Below are positions 1-9,813 of a stretch of 64,000 bases of DNA, piece after piece. The position numbers and the translations under genes were made by a program. Below the pieces are notes generated by a model. It did no database searches, was not told where the DNA came from, and saw nothing but the letters and a program-made list of their open reading frames with translations. Where the stretch lies: contig CM033393.1 in assembly GCA_019426215.1 (NCBI GenBank), positions 47,680,645 to 47,744,644 on the forward strand, in the 5' to 3' direction. The first letter of the stretch is position 1. Every line of letters starts with the position of its first letter. This DNA comes from Buddleja alternifolia. Taxonomy: Eukaryota > Streptophyta > Magnoliopsida > Lamiales > Scrophulariaceae.

Positions 1-1300
1 TATATATATGTACATGTTTACTTTTAATATATAATGGAGGACCAGAAATTAGTGGACGCAATTGAGTTTAGTTTTCATGGAGAGAAGAGAGCCATGCATG
101 CAAGGAGCCACGTCAACTTCCCCCACCAATTAGCACCCTTTCTGATGGAAAACATAAAATCTTCAAAAGATCTTTTGTTTGTAACATAAAGTCATTACCC
201 GTTATAAAACATAAACAATTTAACTTAAAAGGAAAAGGCGAAATTGCTTTAATTTCTCGAATTCTCGCGGCCCATTATACTGGAGATGGTTGTTTTGTCA
301 TATTTGCACTTATCAAATTCAGTGACTGCATGATTCAGTTAATGATACCTAACTTAAGTAATAATGAAGTTATAAAATTCAGTGCTGATTAAATGACATA
401 AAATATAGGCGCACCGCTTCGACGGAGAATTTTGCAGTGGGATTCTAAAGTATCAAATGGTAATATCAAAATGATCACATCATTATATTTAATCTTATAA
501 TTGATTGTTTTATTTGAGTCTAACAAAATATGTAGAATCTCATAAGTTAATTGGAAACTAAGAGAAATTTATAGGCTCTATAAAATTAAGAGTTTTGAGT
601 TCGAGTTTCATCTCATTTTATATATAACCTAGACAAGAGTTTGTCTATAATAACCATTGTGCACTCAATCAAATATTGATAACTTAATGTCTTGTACCTA
701 TTATTGTCCTCATATATATACCTAGAGCTTAGAATAGAAAGAAGGAGGATGACTTAAAAAAATAACAAGAAGGTGAAGAAGATAAAGATGAGATTGGGGG
801 GGAAGTTTAAGATTAGCAACACCAAAGCCAAATTCCCAACAAACTTCATAGTATTTCCCCTTTTGTTGAATGCATTTATGGTATTGTTGAAAGCATAAGA
901 CAATATTTCACCAAATGGTACAAGCCCAAAATGAAGTCATAATAAGGAATGAAAGATATATAGTGCGCGTGACAAAACGCAATTCAAATTTTGAGAGTTA
1001 AATTTTATTACATTTAAAGTTTGACCAGACTCAACTTATCTATAAAACTTAGTTTACAATGAGCAATGCATGATATCCGGACTTAATACAACACGAATAA
1101 ACACACTTAGTATAGATTTAATTGAATTTGACCAAGCTAATTTAAACAAGAATTTTTCTTAAATGGTCACATTGGATATAATTACAATTTACAAGACCTA
1201 CCCCTCCCCCCCCAAAAAAAAAGAAAAAAAAAAGAGAACCACTAGAATAAAATCGGTTTATCCCATATTCCGCAGTTATATAATGCATTAAACGTTGTAT
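1..1300. other. AT-rich intergenic region, no gene seen
   Basis: No ORF with recognisable protein similarity and no element with both ends was found. A stretch near 590-640 (GAGTTCGAGTTTC) resembles a pol III B box and may be a decayed SINE, but no target duplication was seen. A C-run followed by an A-rich run lies at 1201-1235. Confidence 0.5.
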
Positions 1301-1319
1301 ATACACAGTTGATTCATTC

Positions 1320-1607
1320 ATATCATCTCTCTCTCACTTGGCCTTCTCCAAACTCCTCTCTCTCTCTCTGTGTCTCCTTCACACAAACTTGATTTCTCTC
1401 TAATAATTCTCATCCAATCCTCTCTAAAACTATAATCAGATTTCTATCATTTAATTCTTGAGGTAAATTTCTATTTTCCGGTAGTCAATTTCCTGTCTTC
1501 TTAACTGCAAGATTGTAGCTCTAATTTAATTAATTTGGCAGGTGAATTAATTATTTGGTTTGTAAGAGCAATTTTATAGGTGCATATATATACAAATATA
1601 TATATAG
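1320..1607 (+). promoter_or_regulatory. CT-rich leader of the small peptide gene, with probable 5'UTR intron
   Basis: A pyrimidine-rich TCTCTCTC tract at about 1326-1400 is typical of plant 5' leaders. A good donor (GAG|GTAAAT, about 1460) and acceptor (TTTGGCAG, about 1541) would remove a short leader intron before the ATG at 1608. The promoter and the intron are inferred from sequence only. Confidence 0.4.
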
Positions 1608-1811
1608 ATGGTGATGATGGGGCTGGAGAGACTGATGGTGAGCTTGAAATCGAAACTGCAGAAATCGTTGAAGATGAAGAAACCAAATTACGACAAGATA
1701 GAGAAGAGTGAAAGCATGAGAGTTGAAATCAGGAGCAGAAAGGCAAAAAAGCTGGTTCAAGACACTCTCAAAATCGCTGATTCACCCAAGACCAGAAGCT
1801 ACACCTTCTGA
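1608..1811 (+). CDS. Conserved small plant protein of unknown function, 67 aa
   Basis: This single-exon ORF encodes a very basic 67-residue peptide. The N-terminal half is an amphipathic Lys/Leu/Met stretch, the middle holds EKSESMRVEIRSRKAKKL, and the end is IADSPKTRSYTF. I recall similar small basic plant proteins ending in a DSPKTR-type tail, but no named family or function can be assigned from sequence. It has no signal peptide or membrane segment, so a cytosolic or nuclear location is likely. A CT-rich leader with a plausible intron lies directly upstream, which supports a real transcript. MVMMG offers two in-frame ATGs; the first is annotated. It ends in TGA at 1809-1811. The surrounding 4 kb contains only repeats. 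Confidence 0.65.
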   Translation: MVMMGLERLMVSLKSKLQKSLKMKKPNYDKIEKSESMRVEIRSRKAKKLVQDTLKIADSPKTRSYTF

Positions 1812-1849
1812 TCACATATTAATCTTCTACTGTTATTGTATGTATCTAT

Positions 1850-2145
1850 GGCAAAATCCTAGTCTGCTCTCGAGTCGGCTGTATTTCAAGAGGTGAGTAA
1901 ATTACATTTGTCAGATCACTCATTTTGTAAATATACTTGGTTGTGGCCTAGTCGGGAGCGGCTAGAATTTTCCATATCTCATTTGATTATCTACGGTTAC
2001 GAATTCTCTGATGGCAGCGTCTTCTCCCGGCTCGGCTAAATCCATGTGTATTTTATAAAATAGCTTACCAATTATATTGTAATTGTAATACACTCTTCTT
2101 GTGAAATACACTTCGGTGCGGTCAAATAGGGTTTGGATTAGAATT
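1850..2145. repeat. Diverged relatives of the 142-bp Mutator-type MITE
   Basis: The segment at 2015-2145 matches the MITE at 9351-9492 along its length, with the CATGTGTATTTT, ACCAATTA and TTGTGAAATACAC blocks in the same order. The segment at 1850-1980 keeps only the terminal parts (AAAATCCTAG and CTAGAATTTTCC). Neither has a readable target duplication. Confidence 0.5.
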
Positions 2146-2633
2146 TTTAAACTCCGTCATCTTCTTTTTTTAACACAATAATAATAATGACTTTTCACTT
2201 GTTAATTAATTACTGAAAATTCTCTCTCTATCTCGTGCGCACATGCCACGCTTGTGCGCATGAGCAAAGTACTGCTATATCCGAAACATATGGTGTGAAT
2301 TTGTTGGGAGATGAAATTTGTCACAACCCTTAATTATTATGCGTAGCCTATAACATATATGAGGATGAAATTCTATTTCATGTTGAGTTTTTTCGTGCCA
2401 AGTCAATTGTATGAGAAAAAAATAGTATGTACGAAGCGCACTCTTATAAAGTTATAAATGCAGTTATTAATTTGTTATTTGAACGTGAAATATGCTTGAA
2501 ATTATGATAAGTATCCTATTTTCTTTATAATTTTATAGAAATTATTGGAAATAAAATATAAGTTGGAGAGAAAGAGAAAATATTGTTACCCTAAAAAGAA
2601 GGGAAACATGTAAATACAAACAAAAGAGAATCC

Positions 2634-2770
2634 AGACTGTCACAAATTGTGGTTATCCCCTTCTTTATGGAGCTAGATAGAGTCTTTACGGCTCAAGATT
2701 ATGACTATCAACCCGAATTTGTCGGGCTAGATATTTAGAGTATCCCCTCGTCTTGAATTAAAAAGAATAT
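2634..2770 (+). repeat. 5'-truncated tRNA-derived SINE (family A)
   Basis: It shares the body of the complete SINE at 14379-14588: GACTGTCACAAATTGTGG, TTTATGGAGCTAGATAGAG, GACTATCAACCC, and a TTGAATTAAAAAG tail. The pol III head is missing. A Stowaway MITE follows immediately. Confidence 0.6.
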
Positions 2771-2771
2771 G

Positions 2772-3127
2772 CTCCCTCCGTCCCAAAAAGAATGTCCACT
2801 ATTCTATTTTTGTCTGTCCCAAAATGCTTGTTTCTTACTATTTATGTATGTATTTATTGTTTATTCTGACTATATTACCCTGCATTTTAATTGAAAAATA
2901 TACAATTAATTCATTTTTACTATAAAATTACAATTATATTAAAGGAAGATAATTTTATACATGGATAGAAAACAATAACAATAAATAAATTAAAAGCATG
3001 ACATATTTTAGAAGGTAATGTTATTAGTTATCTTTTGTTTTATGGAAAGGGTACTATTGGGAAACAATGAAAATTTGATAATTCCTAAGGAAAGTCAAAT
3101 GGGATATTCTTTTTGGGACGGAGGGAG
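2772..3127. mobile_element. Stowaway-type (Tc1/mariner) MITE
   Basis: The ends are CTCCCTCCGTCCC and GGGACGGAGGGAG, the classic plant Stowaway terminal inverted repeat. TA follows the right end at 3128-3129; the left TA has become TG. The ~356-bp interior is AT-rich and non-coding. Confidence 0.85.
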
Positions 3128-3129
3128 TA

Positions 3130-4579
3130 TATATTTATATACATGTTATTCACATATCAAGTGCAATAGAAAATTGCTACAACGTTTGCAATAGAAGATT
3201 CAAACTGAATAACGTGTCAAACCAAAACTTGCTCACACTTCATTTTCTTTTTCTATTTAATTATTAATAGTTTAGATTATGGTATTATTATAATCACGCC
3301 TTAGGCTATGGGAGAGTGGATTCTTAAGCAGAATTTTGGCACAATAAACTTCGTTAGCAATTATTTCTAATTCACAATCGCTTTAGGACAATGCTAGACG
3401 ATTCAATAATTTCAATTGCACCAACTTAGTACTCTTCGCGTGATATAATAGTCAATCACCCGGCGTGACTTCCACAATTCTGGACATCTTAACTTCAAAC
3501 ATTTGATCAGACATTTGAAGTTGATAGTGACCATTGTCGATTATGATACTTTTTGTCATGCTCCAGACCCACATTATCAATAATACAATACTTTTTATTG
3601 ATCTTTAAACTACTGAATCATATTAATTCTTTGATAATTTTGATAGTAAGCAAAGTTTTAAATTATAGTAGTTGTTTCTATCATATGATAATACTAAATT
3701 GGATTTGAAAGAAAAAATAAAAAAATATGAATTATTATTATTATACCTGAAAAATATCAAATTGACCATTTTTAATAATTAAGAATATGAATATATGAAA
3801 AATGGGTATAGTATAAAATTGGTTATGGGGCATACCACGAGGTATTACACCTGAAAGTAGCAATTCATTCTGAAATCCAACGAGAATCTATATAATTCCT
3901 AAACACAAAATTCCAAAAGGAAAAAGGGTAAGAGCTAGGAATGGACACAACGATATTGCGTACACGACATGAACCCTAACCGACCTGTTGTTAACTGGAT
4001 GATACAATTATAGCTATCTCATACAACTGTAGTTAATGATTAAGTATATATACGCCCATTCCCATCATTTGTTGGTAATGATGTTATGGGGTCGTTCTTT
4101 GAAGCTTTTTAAACTCTAGATCCATTTTACACCACACATTCAAAATGAGTAGTATGATTTTCACACTCACCTATCCTGTCTATACCACCCCACCCTAAGT
4201 GTTTATGTGGTGAAAAATGGACCAGGAATAACATTCTCGGTCAATTCACCATAAAATTACCTCATAGTACGGCAGTCCAAACAATATAAAGTAATAAAGC
4301 AGGCTGTGATCTCATCACCAATTAAACAAAGTTGTCGCTGTTCCTAAAGTAAAACAACCTTATACAAGCCGACAAGCTCCACCTCCCGCCGTTTACCTAA
4401 TTGCTAACGCCAATACGAGTAATATACGTAAATTATATGAAGATACTTATATATAACCATAATTATACAATAATATACGTAAATTTCTTTGTAGAATGCT
4501 CATGATTGTCTCCGAAATTTTAATCCCAAAGCCCTTGAAAATAACCAAAAGAATGCATGTCTACACTCATATCTATACG
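3130..4579. other. Intergenic, nothing recognisable
   Basis: AT-rich DNA with no ORF of recognisable type. No paired element ends were found. Confidence 0.5.
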
Positions 4580-5173
4580 TACCTATATAGGCAAAATTCT
4601 AATTTTAATCCCACAGAATCTCGTGATTCTAGTTATGGTCTCATAGTTTACAAAATTCTAAAAAAGGTCCCAAAATATTTCACTTTTTCCAAATTTGGTC
4701 CCAATTTCACCTAAAATTAGTCCCACAAGATTTTTTCCGTTAGATTTACACGGAATCTAGCACGTGCATGTCACCTCCCCGTTAAATCCTTGGGCTCAAA
4801 TTGAAGTGTCTAATTTTAGTCTCATAGGATCTCGTAACTTTAGATTTAGTCCCACAGTTTACAAAATTCTAAAAAGGTCCCAAAATATTTCACTTTTTCC
4901 AAACTTAGTCCCAAAGTATTTGTGCTCACCATCTTATGACAAACCCCACAAAAGTATGAGCCTAATATTAACTTAGATCGTGATTAGACCATTTGGCTTA
5001 TTTGTGCATTTAGTCCTTAAATTAGTATACTATTGTATAGGCCGAGTTATGACCCACATCCAGCAAACTTATAATTGTATTTTAGAACGAAGGAGAATAA
5101 ATACCCAATAGATTACGTTTGTGAAGGGGAAAGGGGAGATTCAAAAAATACATGTTGTAGAATTTATGCGCAT

Positions 5174-5177
<4 letters not shown>

Positions 5178-5208
<31 letters not shown>
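5178..5208. repeat. (TA)n microsatellite
   Basis: A pure AT dinucleotide run at the left border of the nested element; its partner run is at about 7311-7366. Confidence 0.9.
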
Positions 5209-5213
<5 letters not shown>

Positions 5214-5615
5214 CAAGATCTAATACATACCCTATCTAAGATAAGATATAAGACTCATTATACACCATTGGATCAATTAAATCCAACAATCCAAAAATAA
5301 TCCAGAAACATGCGGCAAAATGGGTTCTAATTCGCTCAAGGGGTATAATTGTCAATTTTTTCATTACACAGCATCATCCTTCCAAAAATAACGGCATAAA
5401 ATCTTCCCTGAAATCTCTCCATTTGAAACTGCGAAAATCTCACCTACAATCTCTCGATTTGTTACCAAAATTGACTCAAAGAAGTTATAGAATCCTATTA
5501 AACCTATAATTCCATCGATTATCACCACAAAAAAATTCTGAAACTCTAAAAAATTTCTGGAAATTGAGATTGCAAACCCTCTGAAAATAGTGATTTTTTC
5601 AATAGTGATTTGAAC

Positions 5616-5681
5616 ACATTATACATCATATTATATTACATTATACATCATATTATATTACATTATACATCATATTATATT
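5616..5681. repeat. 22-bp tandem repeat, 3 copies
   Basis: Three consecutive copies of a 22-bp unit beginning ACATTATACATCATATTA, followed by a partial fourth copy. Confidence 0.85.
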
Positions 5682-5977
5682 ACATTATACACTATCATAT
5701 AAACCATTATACAGTGAATACAATAGCTAATTAATCCATTATATAATAGTTAATAATCAAATATACAATAAATATAAACAAGGTAAAGTACGAAAATAAT
5801 GGAAATAAATAAAAATAAAAATAAAAATCCGACTGAAAACGTAAAAACGCGAAAAAACCTATTAAAACGATGGAATTTGGGCCCGAGACGGTGGTGCTCA
5901 GCATATATACTGAGTTGTTTTTAAAACGACGTTTCCTACAAGATTGAAGTAGAGCTTGGGACCAAATTCCAAAAATA

Positions 5978-6725
5978 GTTTTTGCAGTGTATAATGGTTT
6001 ATGTTGTAGTGTATAATGGTTTATGTTATAGTGTATAATAATGAATCTAATCTATAATCTGTTATACCATTCTATATAGTTGTGTATAAAATTCACAGTG
6101 TATAATGGTTTGTATTGTAGTGTATAATAATGAATCTAATCTATAATTTGTTATACTATTCTATAAAATAAGATTTATAAGTTGAATCCATAAAGAAGAA
6201 GATAACACTTGCTATAAGTTCCTGTGTTAATAATATGATTTTTGTGTAATGCATATACATCATATATATTGATGTGTATTTTGATAAGTTACATATATGC
6301 ACGCTTGCATAATATGCCTACACTTTTTTCAAAATTAATAGAAATTGCTGTCTTATACCACCAATGAATGTCTGATAGTTGTTCACCCATCAAAACACGT
6401 CAAATAAATTCTATTAGTGAAGAAAAACAATGGTTTGTGGGAAACTTCCAATGATTTGTATTGTAGTATATAATAATAAATCTAATCTATAATTTATTAT
6501 ACCATTTTATAGAGTTGTGTATAAAATTCACAGTGTATAATGGTTTGTATTATAGTGTATAATAGTTTGTATTGTAGTGTATAATAATGAATCTAATCTA
6601 CAATCTGTTATACCATTCTATATAATTGTGTATAAAAATTCACAGTGTATAATGGTTTATATTGTAGTGTATAATGGTTTGTATTGTAGTGTATAATGGT
6701 TTGTTATTGTAGTGTATAATGGTCC
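5978..6725. repeat. Minisatellite of ~22-bp GTGTATAATGG units
   Basis: Many copies of GTGTATAATGGTTTGTATTG and variants are interspersed with longer GTGTATAATAATGAATCTAA blocks. The motif also matches, inverted, the CATTATACA of the 22-bp repeat at 5616-5681. Confidence 0.8.
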
Positions 6726-7310
6726 GTTACAGAGAAATAAAGAGAAACTCATTTGTTCAAATTCACTCTATCTATTACATTAGATCAGTTGCTTAATGAT
6801 GATTTGCAGACTCATAATTGATAACAGAAGAAGAATTCAGAAAAAATTGAATTGAAAACAAAAGAAGATGATGAATAAGGATTCGATTTCTGCATATCCT
6901 TCGATCTTTACAGCCCCGATCTCGAATTTTACTGAAAAACAATCGATTTGATGATGAATTGAACGGGAAAAAAACAATATCTCATATCAATTTTGTTGGA
7001 AAACAACCGATTTGATGATGAATTGAATGGGTAAAAAAATATCTCTTATCAATTTTGCTGATATATGTGATTATGGAAATAATATAATAAAATCGGTTAT
7101 GGCTCGTGAAACTGGGGATTTGATTTGATACTGTGTATTAAATTGAATCTGTTAGTTATAATTTAATGACTAAAATGCCCTTTACATAATTAAAACAAAT
7201 TATTAAATCAGTTAAATGTGTTAAATGTAGACCTTGGGATCAAATTGAACCAAAGGCCTAGATTGGATCTTATATCTTACTTAATGGCAAAGGATGTATT
7301 TGATCCATAT

Positions 7311-7366
<56 letters not shown>
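7311..7366. repeat. (TA)n microsatellite
   Basis: A long pure AT run at the right border of the nested element. Confidence 0.9.
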
Positions 7367-7370
<4 letters not shown>

Positions 7371-7533
7371 ATGGTATTAAATATGAGCCATTGATCTCTA
7401 TCAAGATCTATTGTTAATATTATTTTGATTAATAAATATCTAAAATTTAATATTGACCATCGATTTTTGAGATATTTGATTGAATGGTTGGTAGATTAAC
7501 CTCAAATAAATTTCAAGCTAATTTGAAAGAAAC

Positions 7534-7708
7534 CTATGATGCACGGGTACGGATACGGGACACTTCAATTCTTAAAAATATTAGTACACAGACATGTCGG
7601 ACACAACTGCACATGCGTATTTTTTCATTTATCTCAATAGCTGAACACGGATACGGCGCATGTCCGACACTGCATGAGCTGATTTTTCAAAGTGTTCGTG
7701 CATCATAG
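7534..7708. mobile_element. 175-bp hAT-like MITE
   Basis: The ends are CTATGATGCACG and CGTGCATCATAG. An 8-bp target duplication AAAGAAAC flanks it at 7526-7533 and 7709-7716. Subterminal GGTACGGATACGG and CACGGATACGGCG motifs recur inside. Eight-base duplications are the hAT signature. Confidence 0.75.
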
Positions 7709-8139
7709 AAAGAAACAAAAGTGTACAACAGCGACTAATGTCTAGCGTCTAGTTACTGAGTGAACAAAAGTTCTAAAATTACAACCATTTCATTAAGAAT
7801 GAATAATGATCATGAGTTCTAACAAGGGTGAAATATTTTGGGACCTTTTTTAGAATTTCGTAAACTGTGGGGCTAAAACTAGAATCACGAGATCTTATGG
7901 GACTAAAATTAGACACTTCAATTTGAGCCCAAGGATTTAACGGGGAGGTGACGTGCACGCGCTAGATTCCGTGTAAAATTAACGGAAAAAATCTTGTGGG
8001 ATTAATTTTAGGTTAAATTGGGACCAAATTTGGAAAAAGTGATATTTTAGGACCTTTTTAGTATTCTATAAACTGTGGAACTAAAACTAGAATCGCGAGA
8101 TCATATGGAACTAAAATTAGAATTTTGCCTACCTATATA

Positions 8140-8906
8140 TATCTGTATATGAGGAGACATCAATGCGAAGGCTTGATGCAATCAATATGTTTTCGACTCG
8201 GAAATCTTATTCTACTTAAAAAAACAAAGGAAAAACCCCTAATGACTTTGTGCAGCTAGATTGAATCTTGATCCACGTCCGTTTTAATTTATGCTATTAT
8301 TAATTAATACTCTAATAATATAAGGGTGTAAACACTTTAAAGAGTGTCGAATCGAGTAGCTAATGGGACACTCGCTCCTACTTTTTTCTAGTATTTTAAA
8401 GCAAAGGTTAGGTACATTTTTAAAATTCTTAATTATTTTTAAACTTAGTTTATACTATATTAATTTTGTATATATTTTAAGTATGACATTCTTTATCACA
8501 CCTTTCCTCCACGGCTCCACTTATGACTTATGAGTATAAAATCTTGGTTAATTGTTTTATATTACTTGGTTGTATACATTCTTTTTTGAATTACTTTGTT
8601 GTATGCATTCTAAATATATGAAAAAAGTACAGCCTGATTCGCTACTCTCTAACTGTAGTACAGATTTAGATATAAAAAAGAACATATATTTTCAATTTGT
8701 TTATTGTTCAGCATTTCAACCCTTCAGCTTCCTTAGAACATCATACAAAACTAGATCTACTTTTGGTGAATGAAGAATCAATTCAATATTTGTTTATTTC
8801 AAAATACAACAAATAAAATTAAATTGGAATAGCAAAGCATAAATTGATATCTTCATAATATGAAATAATTAAATCCTGAGTTAAATAAATAAATATATAT
8901 ATATAT
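8140..8906. other. Intergenic, nothing recognisable
   Basis: AT-rich DNA with no gene-like ORF and no paired element ends. Confidence 0.5.
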
Positions 8907-8996
8907 AATGACTTCAAAATTAAAACTTGAAAATAGAAATCTAGGAATTTTATGATATAAAATTACAAGTGCTCTTCCTAGATTTTGTGAATATAT

Positions 8997-9032
<36 letters not shown>

Positions 9033-9071
9033 CCTAGATTTCTATTTTCAAGTTTTAATTTTAAAGTCATT
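8907..9071. repeat. Near-perfect 46-bp inverted repeat (hairpin)
   Basis: The arm at 8907-8952 pairs with the arm at 9026-9071 with one mismatch. The 73-bp loop is mostly an AT dinucleotide run. Both arms carry AAATCTAGGAATTTTA or its complement. It may be a small fold-back element; no target duplication is clear because AT runs flank it. Confidence 0.75.
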
Positions 9072-9350
9072 ACATTCAATTTGTGAATATTAATGTAAGT
9101 TGTTCAAAAAAGCAAAAAGGAAATGGGCGAGTATTAACTTAAATTCATGCACAACAAGTGCTCTTCCTATGCAGACGACAAGGCCCATCCCCGACTCAAA
9201 TTAATGGGCCTGAGACCAGACCAATCTGGACCTGAACTCATTGATATTAATGTTATTCGGTTTGGGAAGGATCCAGGACCCTATAAGTCTAGTCGGGTCT
9301 CAGACCCATTTACCTAGAAGCCTAGTTCCATGATAAGCAATACCCAATAT

Positions 9351-9492
9351 GGGAAATTCTAGCCCGCTCCTGGCTCGGCCAAACCCATGTGTATTTTTTA
9401 AAATAACTTACCAATTAAATAGCAAGTGTAATACACTCTTCTTGTGAAATACACATGGATTTGACCAATCCGGGTTTGGGTTAGAATTTTCC
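9351..9492. mobile_element. 142-bp Mutator-type MITE with 10-bp target duplication
   Basis: The left part GGGAAATTCTAG..CCAAACCCATGTGTATTT is inverted at the right end as AAATACACATGG..TTAGAATTTTCC. The flanks are TACCCAATAT (9341-9350) and TACCGAATAT (9493-9502), a 10-bp duplication with one change. Relatives lie at 2015-2145 and 34140-34262. Confidence 0.75.
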
Positions 9493-9502
9493 TACCGAAT
9501 AT

Positions 9503-9813
9503 ACCTACCAACTAAGGAGATGATTAAGAGGAAGAAGTTTCACTTAAACGTGCAGAGGAGTAGATAGTTTTGTCCACATCAAGAAAATAAACAGGAAGAA
9601 AGGGATAAAAAGGGAAAGCACAACGAAAACCAAGGAGTTTCCATGTTTATATTTATGGTAAGAATTTATTACCACAATGATCATGTCAATGCAATTAATT
9701 GTCAATATAACGAGTATAGATCAAGTAAAATGCTCTCATTCTACATAATATACTAGCAGAAATATGAAAAATATCAATGAGTAAACGCAATAATGAAGAT
9801 TAGTTCAAGTGAA
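9503..9813. other. 3' flank of the BRCT-RING gene
   Basis: No separate gene seen. It probably holds the 3'UTR and polyadenylation region of the minus-strand gene that stops at 9814. Confidence 0.5.

Larger units (their letters stand above)
5209..7310. mobile_element. Nested non-coding element inserted at (TA)n inside the Mutator-like element
   Basis: The left end (AGGGTCAAGATCTAATACAT) is inverted and diverged at the right end (ATGTATTTGATCCATATCC). Both lie beside TA runs. A second shared block, AAGATATAAGA near the left end, is inverted as TCTTATATCTT near the right end. No protein was seen. The interior has short tandem repeats. The family is unknown, and the TA runs hide any target duplication. 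Confidence 0.55.
4590..8129. mobile_element. Mutator-like element with ~350-bp terminal inverted repeats, 3.54 kb
   Basis: The element begins GGCAAAATTCTAATTTTA and ends TAAAATTAGAATTTTGCC. Both sides carry the same 10-bp flank, TACCTATATA, at 4580-4589 and 8130-8139, which is a perfect target duplication. The inverted arms cover about 4590-4930 and 7830-8129. Each carries repeated blocks of the type AAAATTCTAAAAAGGTCCCAAA. There is no transposase ORF, so it is non-autonomous. Long arms and a 9-11 bp duplication point to the Mutator superfamily. The middle holds another element (5209-7310), minisatellites and a 175-bp MITE (7534-7708). Confidence 0.8.
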
